Below are positions 39,677 to 49,015 of a DNA stretch of 64,000 bases, one piece after another. The stretch covers positions 1 to 64,000 of the forward strand of contig JBOGHK010000221.1 in assembly GCA_050744325.1 (NCBI GenBank), given 5' to 3'. Source of the DNA: DASXTK01 sp050744325. Its GTDB lineage: Bacteria; Actinomycetota; Acidimicrobiia; Acidimicrobiales; VFJN01. The number at the start of each line of letters is the position of its first letter. Position 1 is the stretch's first letter. The translations under genes and the position numbers were made by a program. The notes beneath the pieces are model-generated. The model did no database searches. It was not told the origin of the DNA and saw only the letters and a list, made by a program, of their open reading frames with translations.

Positions 39677-42111
39677 TAGCGGTCGAGGTTGCGGCTCTCC
39701 CAGATGCCGATGCCGGTCGGGTCCTGGCCCACGATCACTGCGTGCTCGCCGTCGACGGTCACCGATTCGACCGTCTGATCGCCAGGCCCTGACAGCGACG
39801 GCTCGCCGCGATCGCGGCGGCTGATGTGCCCGTCGGCCGAGACCCGCCACAGGGCGACGTCGCTGTCGCCCGAGCTGGTGTCGGTGCCGGCCACCAACCA
39901 GCCGGTGCCGGGCACCGCGGCCACTGCCGACGCCTGCTGCTCGCCAGCGCCGCCGAGGACGCCGGCGGTGAGCTCCTCCCACTCGAGGCCGTCGGTCGAG
40001 GTCCAGACCCGCCCGTTGGTGTTGCCGCTGCCGTTGTCGGTCCCGACCGCGATGAAGCCGTCGGCGCTGGCCGCGCAGCCGAGAGCCTCCTGGGTGCCGA
40101 CGCCGCCGAACGAGTCGTCGGTCGCGGTGCCCTCGGCCCAGGCGCCGTCGGCTCCCCGCCGCCGCACCGCGGTGTCGCCGTTGCTGCTGCCGACGGCGAC
40201 CACGACGTTGTCGCCGTTGCGGCAGACGTCGCGGAGGCGCTGGGTGCCCGGGCCCTTGAGGTTCGGGTCCTCGCCGGTCATCGCCGCGCCATCAGCGGAC
40301 ACGACGACCAGCGCATCGGTGTCGTCGGGTGTGTTGCCGTCGCGGTCGTTGTCGCCGAACACCGAACCGACGGCCATGTATCCGCTGCCGAGGTCGACGA
40401 CTGCTTCGAGGGCTCGGGTGCCGGGCCCGCCCGCGGGCTCGGTCGACACCCATGGTTGCCCGGCCGCGATGTTGGTCGCCGCCGTCGCCGCCGCGGTGGG
40501 GTCCGCGTCGATGATCGAGATCGGCCCGGCATCGGGGGCCTGCACCTGCGCGAACTGACGGACCCAGGCGGCCCCGTCCTCCGACGTCCACAGGAGGCCA
40601 TCGGGAAGGTCGGCCCCAGGTTGCGCGGTGCGCTCACCGGCGAACGAGAAGTCCTCGAACCCGACGGCTACATAACCGCCGTCGAAGGTGGCCAGGTCGT
40701 TGATCTTGCCGGCCCCGAGGTCGGGTCGCTCCTCGTCGGGGCCGACCATCGACAGACCGGTTCCACCGCGCTGCCACACCCTGCCCGTGTAGCGCTCGCG
40801 CTCGCTGCCCCGCGCGGACGTGAAGTTGAACCCGGCCGCGAACAGCGTGTCGTCGGCCAGGAGGACGGACGTCGCCTGAGGTCTGTTGCCACCGCTCGGG
40901 AAGCTGTCGCCGGTCGCGTCGGTCCACCGGCTGCCGTTGAAGCTGAGCACGGTGGGCGTATCGCCGATCGCCAGCAGGGCGTTGTCAGGGTCGAGGGCGG
41001 CGTCGATCAACTCGACGCCATCGGCGAACAGGTCCTCGCGCACCGGGCTCGGAAGCAGGCGCCACGAACCGCTCCCGGTGTCCCACATGTGCGGTATCCA
41101 GTCGTTGCCGCCCGACGCGACCACCCTGCTGCCTCGGACCGACAGGGAGTGCACGGCGAGGTCGCCCGCCGTGGTCCGATTTCCCTCGTGGAGAGGGAGG
41201 ATGGTCGGGTCGCTCCACGTCTGCCCGCCGTCGCGTGAGTTCCAGATGGCGGGCTTGCCCTGGCCGCTGCCGTCGGCCACGTAGCCGCCGGCGACGACGA
41301 TGCCGTTGTCTGCCGTCCCAGCGGCGAGGACGCTCTGGCGGCCCGGACCGCCCATCTGCGGCACGTCCACCTGTTCCCAGGTGGTGCCGTCACGCGAGAA
41401 CCACACCGCGCCGTCCTGCTCGCCTTCGAGGTCACGCGTTCCGACCGCCACGAAACCGGTGCCGTACGGCGTCACCGCTCGCACCGACTCCTCGCCCGTG
41501 ACGTCGAGGGGGCCGCCGGGGCCGCCGTCGACGCTGGACCAGGTCTCGCCATCGCTGCTGAACCAAAGGCGGGGCCGCACGTCGCCCCAGGCGCTCTCGC
41601 CCCCTGCCACCAGGGCACCGCCTTCGCCGGCGGTGACGTCGAAGGCCCACTGCTTGTGGCGGCCACCGAGCTCGGGCGGCGTCAGGCGGGTCCACGTGTC
41701 GCCGTCTGCCTGCCAGACCGCAGCGTCGGTCGCCTCGCCGTCGCCGACGCGGCCGACTGCCAGAAGGCTCTCGCCGAACGGCGTGACCGCGGCCATCGCC
41801 TCGCTGATGTCGGCGTCCGCGGCCTCGAGCTCCTGCTGCTCCCAGTCGGGTGCGGTGGTCGCGGACCAGACCGCGGCCTCGGTGCGACCGGTGCCCGGGT
41901 CGACGACCGAGCCGACGACCCGCCACGGGTCGCCATCGGCGACGGGAGCAAGGAGGTCGCTCACCAGGGAGATCGGCTCCTCGTAGTGCAGCGAGTCGTC
42001 GGAGAGCTGGTGGAACGTCGGGGACGTGTCGGCGGCGTCGGTGTCGCGACCCGTGGAGCACCCGGCGATCAGTACCGCCACCAAGCCCGCTGCCACCCCC
42101 CGCGTGCGCAT
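39676..42111 (-). CDS. Large lipoprotein with repeated beta-propeller-like (BNR/kelch) segments
   Basis: The 811-residue protein starts with a lipoprotein signal ending LIAGC (lipid-modified cysteine near residue 18). The rest is built from about ten repeats of 60-80 residues with the pattern GxxAVGxxxxxxxxxxVWxSxDGxxW, for example RLWFSSDGETWSSV, AVWFSRDGTTWEQV and RVWTSTDGLEWEEL. These are sialidase/BNR-type blades of a beta propeller facing outside the cell. No catalytic sialidase residues are evident, so binding or scaffolding is more likely. ATG 42111 was chosen for the signal peptide; the frame is open to 42189. The gene separates pdxS from pdxT. Confidence 0.75.
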   Translation of the reverse strand: MRTRGVAAGLVAVLIAGCSTGRDTDAADTSPTFHQLSDDSLHYEEPISLVSDLLAPVADGDPWRVVGSVVDPGTGRTEAAVWSATTAPDWEQQELEAADADISEAMAAVTPFGESLLAVGRVGDGEATDAAVWQADGDTWTRLTPPELGGRHKQWAFDVTAGEGGALVAGGESAWGDVRPRLWFSSDGETWSSVDGGPGGPLDVTGEESVRAVTPYGTGFVAVGTRDLEGEQDGAVWFSRDGTTWEQVDVPQMGGPGRQSVLAAGTADNGIVVAGGYVADGSGQGKPAIWNSRDGGQTWSDPTILPLHEGNRTTAGDLAVHSLSVRGSRVVASGGNDWIPHMWDTGSGSWRLLPSPVREDLFADGVELIDAALDPDNALLAIGDTPTVLSFNGSRWTDATGDSFPSGGNRPQATSVLLADDTLFAAGFNFTSARGSERERYTGRVWQRGGTGLSMVGPDEERPDLGAGKINDLATFDGGYVAVGFEDFSFAGERTAQPGADLPDGLLWTSEDGAAWVRQFAQVQAPDAGPISIIDADPTAAATAATNIAAGQPWVSTEPAGGPGTRALEAVVDLGSGYMAVGSVFGDNDRDGNTPDDTDALVVVSADGAAMTGEDPNLKGPGTQRLRDVCRNGDNVVVAVGSSNGDTAVRRRGADGAWAEGTATDDSFGGVGTQEALGCAASADGFIAVGTDNGSGNTNGRVWTSTDGLEWEELTAGVLGGAGEQQASAVAAVPGTGWLVAGTDTSSGDSDVALWRVSADGHISRRDRGEPSLSGPGDQTVESVTVDGEHAVIVGQDPTGIGIWESRNLDR

Positions 42112-42192
42112 GGTGGACCGATCACCGCTCCGGTCGCGCGTCCGACTCACAAACCCTCCCAAGGCCCCAGCATCGTCACATGTTCGCAAAGA

Positions 42193-42222
42193 TTCTCACC
42201 CCTGAGGGAGTCGCCATACAAT
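42193..42222 (+). promoter_or_regulatory. Promoter of pdxT-yebC
   Basis: TACAAT (42217-42222) is a near-perfect -10 hexamer, with TTCTCA (42193-42198) 18 bases upstream as a weak -35. The pdxT GTG begins 34 bases after the -10 box, so this transcript would have a short leader, unlike the leaderless genes in the window. Confidence 0.5.
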
Positions 42223-42256
42223 CGGGCTCTCATGCGCGCTGCAGCGAGGCCCCCAG

Positions 42257-42844
42257 GTGAAGGTCGGCGTTGTCGCCCTCCAGGGCGCGTCGGCCAAACA
42301 TGCGGCCATGCTCGCGCGCCTGGGCGTTGAAGTTGTCGAGGTCCGCACCCCGGATTCCCTCACCGATGTCGATGCCCTGGTCATCCCCGGTGGCGAATCG
42401 ACGACGATCTCGATGCTGCTCGAGTCGTCCGGGCTGTTCGAGCCTCTGGCCGCGCGGATAGCGGACGGCTTGCCGGCCATGGGCACCTGTGCCGGCATGA
42501 TCCTGCTGGCCGACGAGATCCTCGACGGCCGCGACGACCAGCGGTGCCTCGGCGCCATCGACATCGGGGTGCGTCGCAACGCCTTCGGCCGGCAGGTCGA
42601 CTCCTTCGAGACCGAGCTCGAGGTCGAGGGGCTCGACGGCGGTCCGTTCCACGCCGTGTTCATCCGGGCCCCGATCGTCGAACGAGCCGGGCCCGACGTC
42701 GAGATCCTGGCCCGCGCCGCTGGCCAGCCCGTGCTGTGCCGAAGCGGCGACATCCTGGTCGCGGCGTTCCATCCCGAGTTGAGCGGCGACGACCGGCTGC
42801 ACCAGCTATTCCTCCACGAACTGTCCTCCCACGAGGTGACGTGA
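42257..42844 (+). CDS. pdxT: Pyridoxal 5'-phosphate synthase glutaminase subunit PdxT
   Basis: The 195-residue class I glutaminase supplies ammonia to PdxS. It has the start KVGVVALQGASAKH, the PGGESTT turn, the nucleophile GTCAGMILLA and the catalytic pair in AFHPELSGDDR. All key residues are present. GTG 42257 begins the conserved N-terminus. The stop shares one base with the yebC start, so the two are coupled. Confidence 0.95.
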   Translation: MKVGVVALQGASAKHAAMLARLGVEVVEVRTPDSLTDVDALVIPGGESTTISMLLESSGLFEPLAARIADGLPAMGTCAGMILLADEILDGRDDQRCLGAIDIGVRRNAFGRQVDSFETELEVEGLDGGPFHAVFIRAPIVERAGPDVEILARAAGQPVLCRSGDILVAAFHPELSGDDRLHQLFLHELSSHEVT

Positions 42845-43599
42845 TGTCCGGCCACTCCAAATGGGCCACGATCAAACACAAGAAGGCAGCCAAGGACAAG
42901 ACGCGCGGCAAGGTGTTCGCCAAGCTGCTACGCCAGGTCGAGGTGGCGGCCCGCGAAGGCGGGGGCGACCCCGACGCGAACCCCACGCTGCGCACCATGT
43001 TCCAGAAGGCACGCGACAACTCCATACCGCTCGACACCATCGAGCGCGCCGTGAAGCGGGGTACCGGTGAGCTGGACGGGGTCACCTACGAGCAGATCAC
43101 CTACGAGGGCTACGCCCCGGGTGGCGTGGCCGCGCTGGTCGAGGTGCTGACCGACAACCGCAACCGCACAGGGTCCGAGATCCGGAACCTGTTCACGAAG
43201 CACGGCGGGTCCACGGCCGAGCCCGGGTCGGTCGCCTGGCAGTTCGAGCGCAAGGGCCACGTCGCCGTCCCCCGCTCGGTCGACGAGGACGAGCTGATGC
43301 TCGCCGCAGCCGACGGCGGTGCCGAGGACATCACCGACGACGGCGACCAGTGGCTGGTCACGACGGCGCCCACCGACCTCCACGCCGTGCGCACTGCGCT
43401 CGAGCTCGCGGGCATCACGGTCGAGTCGGCGGAGGCCACGATGGTGCCGTCGACCACCGTGCCGCTCGGCGACACCGAGTCGGCCAAGAAGGTCCTGCGG
43501 CTGATCGATGCCCTGGACGACCACGACGATGTGGGCGCGGTCCACGCCAACTTCGACATCCCCGACCCGATCCTCGAGGCCGTGGAGGCCTCGTCTTGA
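42844..43599 (+). CDS. YebC/PmpR family regulator
   Basis: The 251-residue protein starts SGHSKWATIKHKKAAKDKTR, the invariant YebC N-terminus, and has GVAALVEVLTDNRNRT and ALDDHDDVGAVHANFDI near the end. The family has been linked to transcription control and, more recently, to translation through difficult proline stretches. Full family length is present. The pdxT-yebC order is the mycobacterial one. Confidence 0.93.
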   Translation: MSGHSKWATIKHKKAAKDKTRGKVFAKLLRQVEVAAREGGGDPDANPTLRTMFQKARDNSIPLDTIERAVKRGTGELDGVTYEQITYEGYAPGGVAALVEVLTDNRNRTGSEIRNLFTKHGGSTAEPGSVAWQFERKGHVAVPRSVDEDELMLAAADGGAEDITDDGDQWLVTTAPTDLHAVRTALELAGITVESAEATMVPSTTVPLGDTESAKKVLRLIDALDDHDDVGAVHANFDIPDPILEAVEASS

Positions 43600-44075
43600 G
43601 CCGGCCGAACGTCGGCGACGAAGCTCCCGACCTCAAGCTGCCGGGCACCGACGGCACCGAGGAGGGTCACCGCGACTATGCGCTCTCGGACTACCGGGGC
43701 GAGGTGGTGGTGCTGGTGTTCTACCCCGGTGACAACACGCCCGTGTGCACCAAGCAGCTGAACACGTACACGACCGAGATCGACGAGTTCCGTGATGTGG
43801 AGGCACAGATCCTCGCGATAAGCCCCCAGACTGTGGCGAGCCACGACGGTTTCATCGCGGCCCAGGGCGGCTTCGCGTTCCCGCTGCTCGCCGACACCGA
43901 CAAGACGGTGGGCAAGGAGTACGGGGTGCTCGGTCCGGTGGGGTTCTACCGGCGGTCGGTGTTCGTGGTCGATGCGGCCGGCATCGTCCGGTACCGCCAT
44001 CGGGCGGTGGCGGGGCTGTCGTTCCGCCCGACCGCCGAGATCGTCGAAGCCGTGCGCCAGGCCGGACCCCGATAG
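43596..44075 (+). CDS. Peroxiredoxin (AhpC/TSA, BCP-like)
   Basis: The 159-residue thiol peroxidase has the peroxidatic motif FYPGDNTPVCTKQL and the conserved arginine region FYRRSVFVVD. A second cysteine in the usual resolving position is not seen, which suggests a one-cysteine mechanism. The start is TTG 43596, overlapping the yebC stop by 4 bases; no ATG or GTG precedes the conserved region. It is co-transcribed with yebC. Confidence 0.87.
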   Translation: MSRPNVGDEAPDLKLPGTDGTEEGHRDYALSDYRGEVVVLVFYPGDNTPVCTKQLNTYTTEIDEFRDVEAQILAISPQTVASHDGFIAAQGGFAFPLLADTDKTVGKEYGVLGPVGFYRRSVFVVDAAGIVRYRHRAVAGLSFRPTAEIVEAVRQAGPR

Positions 44076-44092
44076 CACACTCGGAGTAGCCG

Positions 44093-44110
44093 CTTGACCA
44101 GCGGGTCAAG
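44093..44110. promoter_or_regulatory. Perfect palindrome at the acyl-CoA dehydrogenase promoter
   Basis: CTTGACC (44093-44099) and GGTCAAG (44104-44110) are exact inverted repeats with a 4-base spacer. They directly precede the box TACCGT (44111-44116), which lies 6 bases before the ATG. Binding here would block the -35 region. The arrangement resembles operators of TetR- or GntR-type regulators of fatty-acid catabolism; the regulator is not in this window. Confidence 0.55.
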
Positions 44111-44122
44111 TACCGTGAGGGC

Positions 44123-45355
44123 ATGACGCTCGTGGGGGACCAGCAGGTTGCAGGCAGCACGGCGGACACGGACGAGGCTCGGGTGCTCGAGCTGTGCGAC
44201 CAGCTCATGGCCGAGCTGCCGCCGCGCTCGACCGATCCCAGGACCTTCCTCGGCCGGCAGTTCGACCTCGGGCTAGCGTGGGTGAACTTCCCCGAGGGCC
44301 GGGGCGGCCTCGGGCTGTCGCCGAAGCTCCAGAAGGTGATCAACGACACGCTGTGGGCCGCGGGGGCACCCGTCGCCGCGGCGCCGAACCCGATCGGGCA
44401 CGGCATGGGCGCGCCGACCGTGCTCGCCCACGGCAGCGAGGCCCAAAAGGACCGCTACCTGCGTCCGCTGTTCACCAACGAGGAGATCTGGTGCCAGCTG
44501 TTCTCCGAGCCTGGCGCCGGGTCCGACGTCGCCGGCTTGGCGTCGCGAGCGGTCCGCGACGGCGACGAGTGGGTGGTGAACGGGCAGAAGGTGTGGACGA
44601 CGCTGGCGCACGTGTCCCGGTTCGGGATGCTGGTCGTGCGCACCGACCCGAACGTCGCCAAGCACAACGGCTTGACCTACTTCGTGGTCGACATGCACGC
44701 GCCGGGCGTCGAGGTGCGGCCCCTGTTCCAGATCACCGGCGAGGCCGAGTTCAACGAGGTCTACTTCACCGACGTGCGCATCCCCGACGTCGAGCGGCTG
44801 GGCGAGGTCGGCGACGGGTGGCGGGTGTCGCTCACCACGCTGATGAACGAGCGTGTGGCCATCGGTGGCGGGATCCCCCGGCGCGGCAGTGGGTTCATCG
44901 GCGAGCTGGTGAAGGTGTGGCAGAGCCACCGCCCCGCGGACCCGACGCTGGCGCGGGTCCACGAGGACGACCTCATGCGGCTCTGGGTGCGGGCCGAGGT
45001 GCTGCGCCTGACCAACATCCGGGCCGGGCAGCTGCGCGCCAAGGGCACGCCGGGGCCGGAGGGCTCGATCGGCAAGGCGGCCATGGCCGAGCTCCACAAG
45101 GACCTCAGCTCGTTCGCCGTGACCCTGCTCGGCGCCGAGGGCACCTTGTTCGGGGACGGCTACCCGATGGAGCGGCCGACCGCCACCGCCCTGTGGCGCA
45201 ACCCGCCACAGGCGTTCCTGCGGTCGCGTGCCAACTCCATCGAAGGTGGCACCACCGAGATCATGAAGAACATCCTCGCCGAGCGGGTGCTCGGCCTGCC
45301 GGGCGACATCCGCGTCGACAAGGGCAAGCCCTGGAGCGAAGTGCCCCGGTCGTAA
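44123..45355 (+). CDS. Acyl-CoA dehydrogenase
   Basis: The 410-residue FAD enzyme has the family pattern QLFSEPGAGSDVAGLASRA in the middle domain and the C-terminal NSIEGGTTEIMKNILAERVLGLP, where the glutamate after GGT is part of the flavin site. It resembles the actinobacterial FadE proteins of sterol or branched acyl-CoA catabolism, but the substrate cannot be fixed. ATG 44123 follows the TACCGT box by 6 bases. The gene is separate from the 20290 dehydrogenase and only distantly similar to it. Confidence 0.88.
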   Translation: MTLVGDQQVAGSTADTDEARVLELCDQLMAELPPRSTDPRTFLGRQFDLGLAWVNFPEGRGGLGLSPKLQKVINDTLWAAGAPVAAAPNPIGHGMGAPTVLAHGSEAQKDRYLRPLFTNEEIWCQLFSEPGAGSDVAGLASRAVRDGDEWVVNGQKVWTTLAHVSRFGMLVVRTDPNVAKHNGLTYFVVDMHAPGVEVRPLFQITGEAEFNEVYFTDVRIPDVERLGEVGDGWRVSLTTLMNERVAIGGGIPRRGSGFIGELVKVWQSHRPADPTLARVHEDDLMRLWVRAEVLRLTNIRAGQLRAKGTPGPEGSIGKAAMAELHKDLSSFAVTLLGAEGTLFGDGYPMERPTATALWRNPPQAFLRSRANSIEGGTTEIMKNILAERVLGLPGDIRVDKGKPWSEVPRS

Positions 45356-45491
45356 GCTGGTCGGGGGTGGCCGTGGGGACGTCGAGGTTCTCTCGTTCTG
45401 TCTGCGCTCCACCTCGTGATCACGCACTGTGCGCGGGTAGAAGGCCCGGTTCACCAACGACCGGCGTGACCTGGTGCACGAAGGGGGAGCG

Positions 45492-47705
45492 ATGAGACAC
45501 GTGTCGGGCGGGGCCCGGTGGATGGCCGGTGCGACGGTGGCGGCCCTGCTCGCCGGCTGCTCGGCAGGCGACGACCAGGAAGCGACGCCCGCGGACCAGG
45601 CCAGCGAGGTCGGTCCGATCGCCATCGAGGTCGTGTCGTCGCGGCCCGAGCACGTGACCGGCGGCGACGCGCTGGTCGCCGTCACCGTGGACGAGAGCCT
45701 CGACCCCGCCGACGTCACGGTCACGGCCGGCGACCGGGACGTCACCGCGGGCTTCGAGCCCGACCCTGCGGACGACCGCCGGCTGGTCGGCATGGTGGAC
45801 GACCTGGACGAGGGCGAGACCGTGATCACCGCGGCCGTTGGCGAGGACGAGGCCGAGGTCGCCGTGACCGACCACCCGACCAGCGGACCGCTGTTCGCCG
45901 GCGAGCCGCTGGAGTTGGCCGCGTGCACGACCGAGGTGTTCGGCCTGGAGCGTGCGAACCTCGAGGACGACTGCTTCGCACCGACCGAGGTGACCTGGCG
46001 CTACGTCGATACGGCGGGCCAGGTCACCGATCTCGCCGACCCGACCGCGGTCCCCGCCGATGCCGAGATGGTGGAGGTCGCCGGTGAGTCGGTGCCTTTC
46101 GTCCTCCGTGACGAGACGGGCGTCCTGAACCGGTCCGTGTACCGGATCACCTTGCTCGAGCCCCAGCCCGACGCCGCGGACCCACTCGCGGCCGTCGACC
46201 TCTCTGCCTGGAACGAGCGTCTGGTCTACCGGTTCGGCGGTGGGTGCGGCGCATCGTTCACCCAGGGCTTCGACTGGGCCGGCGACCCGTCGCTGGAGGT
46301 GCTGCGGCGCGGCTACGCCACGGCCACCGCCACCTTCAACACCTTCCAGGTGCTCTGCAACGACCTGATCTCGGCCGAGACCGCATCGATGGTCAAGGAA
46401 CGCTTCGTGGAGGGTTACGGCGAGCCCGTGCACACCATCGGCGAAGGCGGGTCGGGCGGCGCGATCCAGCAGATCCTGCTGGCCCAGAACCAACCAGGCC
46501 TGCTGGACGCGATCGCCCCGAGCCTGCCGTTCCCCGACGCCCTGTCGATCAGCGCCGGGGTCTACGACTGCGGGCTGTTGACCGACTACTACGCGACTCC
46601 GTCCGGCCGAGAGCTCAGCGCCGAGCAACAGGCGGCGATCAACGGCCACGCGGTCGCGTCGACCTGCGGGTTGTGGGACGCCTCGTTCGCCACCACCATC
46701 GACCCGGCGGCCGGCTGCCGCTTCAACGTGGCCGAGGCCTTCGGCGCGGGTGACACCCCGATCCCCGCCGTCGCCGAAGCCGACATCTACGACGCCGACA
46801 CCAATCCCGACGGGCTCCGCTGCACCGTCTGGGAGACCAACGTGGCGCTCACCGGACGCGACCCCGAGACGGGGTTCGCCCGCTCCGGCTACGACAACGA
46901 GGGGGTGCAGTACGGCCTCGACGCCCTCAACGCCAGGGTCGTCACCGTCGACCAGTTCCTCGACCTCAACGAGCAGATCGGCGGGTACGACGGCGACGGG
47001 CAGCAGCAACCCGAGCGCTCGGTGGTCGGCGACGAGCTGGTCGAGCGAGCCTACGCGGCCGGGCGGGTGAGTGGGCCGTGGGGTGGTCTGCCCGAGACCC
47101 CGATGATCCTGCTCAACCTGTACACCGACGACGTGGGAGACATCCACGACAGGGTGCGGGCGTTCTCCTTGCTCGACCGGCTCGCCGACGAGGAAGGCAA
47201 CTGGCCGGAGACGGCCTCGCTGTGGACCGTGGGACCATCCGAGGATGCCAGCCTGGTCGACACGTTAGGTGGCGCACTGGGTGACGCGGCCGCCGAGCCG
47301 ACGTTCGTCCTGGACGAGTGGTTGACCGCGGCCGAGGAGCACATGGCCGGGCAGGGCGGGTCGTGGGACGATGCCTTGGCCGCGACCAAGCCCGAGGCGG
47401 CCGAGTCGCGTTGCGTGGTGGAGGGCCAGGAGCCGATCGTCGGGCCGGATGCCAACGACGATCCGGCATGCACAGCGGCCTATCCGATCCACGAGGAGCC
47501 ACGCATGGCCGCGGGGACGCCCCGGTCGGCAGGCCTGCTCAAGTGCCAGCTGGTCCCGGTGGACGAGGTCGGCGACCTCTACGAGGTCGACCTGTCCGAC
47601 GCCCAGCTGGACCGGCTGGCGGACATCTTCTCGGACGGTGTCTGCGACTACTCGCAGCCCTCGGTCGGCTTCACCGAGCCCGCCACCACCTGGCCCTCGT
47701 TCTGA
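45492..47705 (+). CDS. DUF6351 family lipoprotein, possible hydrolase
   Basis: The 737-residue exported protein has a lipoprotein signal ending LLAGC. The body matches the DUF6351 pattern: FGGGCGASFTQGF, an alternation of strands and helices, and GEGGSGGAIQQILLAQNQPG, which looks like a GxSxG nucleophile elbow of an alpha/beta hydrolase. A late MAGQGGSWDDALAATKP and cysteine-rich segments follow. A tannase- or depolymerase-like esterase on the outer surface is plausible but unproven. ATG 45492 has AAGGGGG 5 bases upstream. Confidence 0.75.
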   Translation: MRHVSGGARWMAGATVAALLAGCSAGDDQEATPADQASEVGPIAIEVVSSRPEHVTGGDALVAVTVDESLDPADVTVTAGDRDVTAGFEPDPADDRRLVGMVDDLDEGETVITAAVGEDEAEVAVTDHPTSGPLFAGEPLELAACTTEVFGLERANLEDDCFAPTEVTWRYVDTAGQVTDLADPTAVPADAEMVEVAGESVPFVLRDETGVLNRSVYRITLLEPQPDAADPLAAVDLSAWNERLVYRFGGGCGASFTQGFDWAGDPSLEVLRRGYATATATFNTFQVLCNDLISAETASMVKERFVEGYGEPVHTIGEGGSGGAIQQILLAQNQPGLLDAIAPSLPFPDALSISAGVYDCGLLTDYYATPSGRELSAEQQAAINGHAVASTCGLWDASFATTIDPAAGCRFNVAEAFGAGDTPIPAVAEADIYDADTNPDGLRCTVWETNVALTGRDPETGFARSGYDNEGVQYGLDALNARVVTVDQFLDLNEQIGGYDGDGQQQPERSVVGDELVERAYAAGRVSGPWGGLPETPMILLNLYTDDVGDIHDRVRAFSLLDRLADEEGNWPETASLWTVGPSEDASLVDTLGGALGDAAAEPTFVLDEWLTAAEEHMAGQGGSWDDALAATKPEAAESRCVVEGQEPIVGPDANDDPACTAAYPIHEEPRMAAGTPRSAGLLKCQLVPVDEVGDLYEVDLSDAQLDRLADIFSDGVCDYSQPSVGFTEPATTWPSF

Positions 47706-47752
47706 CCAACCCGTTCGTGGGGATTCCGGGCGGGCAGTAGCGTGGGTCGGCC

Positions 47753-49015
47753 ATGCCCGAGAGCTTCCGCGCCCCGATCGGTACCCAGGACGTGCTGCCT
47801 CCCGAGTCCGCGCGGTGGCAGGCACTGATCGCGGCGTTCGCCGGCGTCGCGGCGCGCTTCGGCTACGGGTTGGTGCACGGGCCGCTCTTCGAGGATCTGG
47901 GGGTCTTCCAGCGGCTCGGTGCCGGCACGGACGTGGTGCGCAAGGAGATGTACGACTTCCGCGACCGCAGCGACCGGCACCTCGCTCTGCGTCCCGAGGC
48001 GACGGCGTCCGTGGCCCGGGCCTTCGTGCAGCACCGCCCGCCGGTCCCGTGGAAGGTGTGGTGCGTCACCCCGGCGTTCCGCTACGAGCGGCCGCAGGCA
48101 GGGCGGTTGCGCCAGCACCACCAGGTCGACGTCGAGGTTCTCGGGGTGGCCGACCCCGATGCCGATGTCGAGGTGATCGCGTTGGGTGCCGACTACCTGG
48201 GCCAGCTCGGCGTGCACCACTGGCGCCTGGTGGTCAACACCATGGGCACTCCTGGCGGCCGCGTGGCCTACACCGAGCAGTTGCGACGGTGGCTGGTCGC
48301 TCGTCTCGACGACCTCGACCCCGACGATCGCGGCAAGGTCGAGTCGCATCCACTGCGAGTGCTGGACTCCAAGCGGCCTACGACCCAAGCCGTCGTGGGT
48401 GACGCGCCCCGGATGATCGACAGCCTCGACGATGCGTCCCTGGCCTACTTCGACCGGGTGCAGGACGGGCTGCGCGCCCTGGGCATCCCCTTCGAGATCG
48501 AGACACGGCTGGTGCGCGGCCTCGACTACTACACCCACACCCTGTTCGAGTTCCAGAGCACCGCACTCGACGCCGCGCAGTCCACGATCATCGGCGGCGG
48601 CCGCTACGACGGCCTCGTCGAGCAGCTCGGCGGCCCGTCCACACCAGCGACCGGCTTCGGCTCGGGGATCGAGCGGATGCTGCTCGCCTGCGCTGCCGAA
48701 GGCGTCGACCTCGGCGCCGAGGTGAACGCGCTGGACGTCTTCGTGGTGGACGCGACCGACGGCAGCGAGGCCCGCGACCTGACCCACGAGCTCCGGACCG
48801 CGGGGTTGTCCGCCGACCGGGCGTTCGGCGGCCGTTCGATGAAGGCCCAGATGAAGGCCGCCGGTCGGTCGGGGGCGCGGCTCGGCGTGATCGTCGGCGA
48901 GCAGGAGCGCGCCGACAAGACGGTGACCGTCCGCGACCTGGTCCGGGGCGAGCAGCAGACCGTGCCCCGCGACCAGTTGCTCGGCCACGTGCACAAGCTG
49001 TTGGAGGACAAGTGA
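47753..49015 (+). CDS. hisS: Histidyl-tRNA synthetase
   Basis: The 420-residue class II synthetase has motif 2 (WKVWCVTPAFRYERPQAGR), the histidine A motif LVRGLDYYTHTLFEF and motif 3 (GFGSGIERML), then an anticodon-binding domain. Family length is normal. TAGCGT ends 9 bases before ATG 47753. The stop overlaps the aspS start by 4 bases. Confidence 0.95.
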   Translation: MPESFRAPIGTQDVLPPESARWQALIAAFAGVAARFGYGLVHGPLFEDLGVFQRLGAGTDVVRKEMYDFRDRSDRHLALRPEATASVARAFVQHRPPVPWKVWCVTPAFRYERPQAGRLRQHHQVDVEVLGVADPDADVEVIALGADYLGQLGVHHWRLVVNTMGTPGGRVAYTEQLRRWLVARLDDLDPDDRGKVESHPLRVLDSKRPTTQAVVGDAPRMIDSLDDASLAYFDRVQDGLRALGIPFEIETRLVRGLDYYTHTLFEFQSTALDAAQSTIIGGGRYDGLVEQLGGPSTPATGFGSGIERMLLACAAEGVDLGAEVNALDVFVVDATDGSEARDLTHELRTAGLSADRAFGGRSMKAQMKAAGRSGARLGVIVGEQERADKTVTVRDLVRGEQQTVPRDQLLGHVHKLLEDK

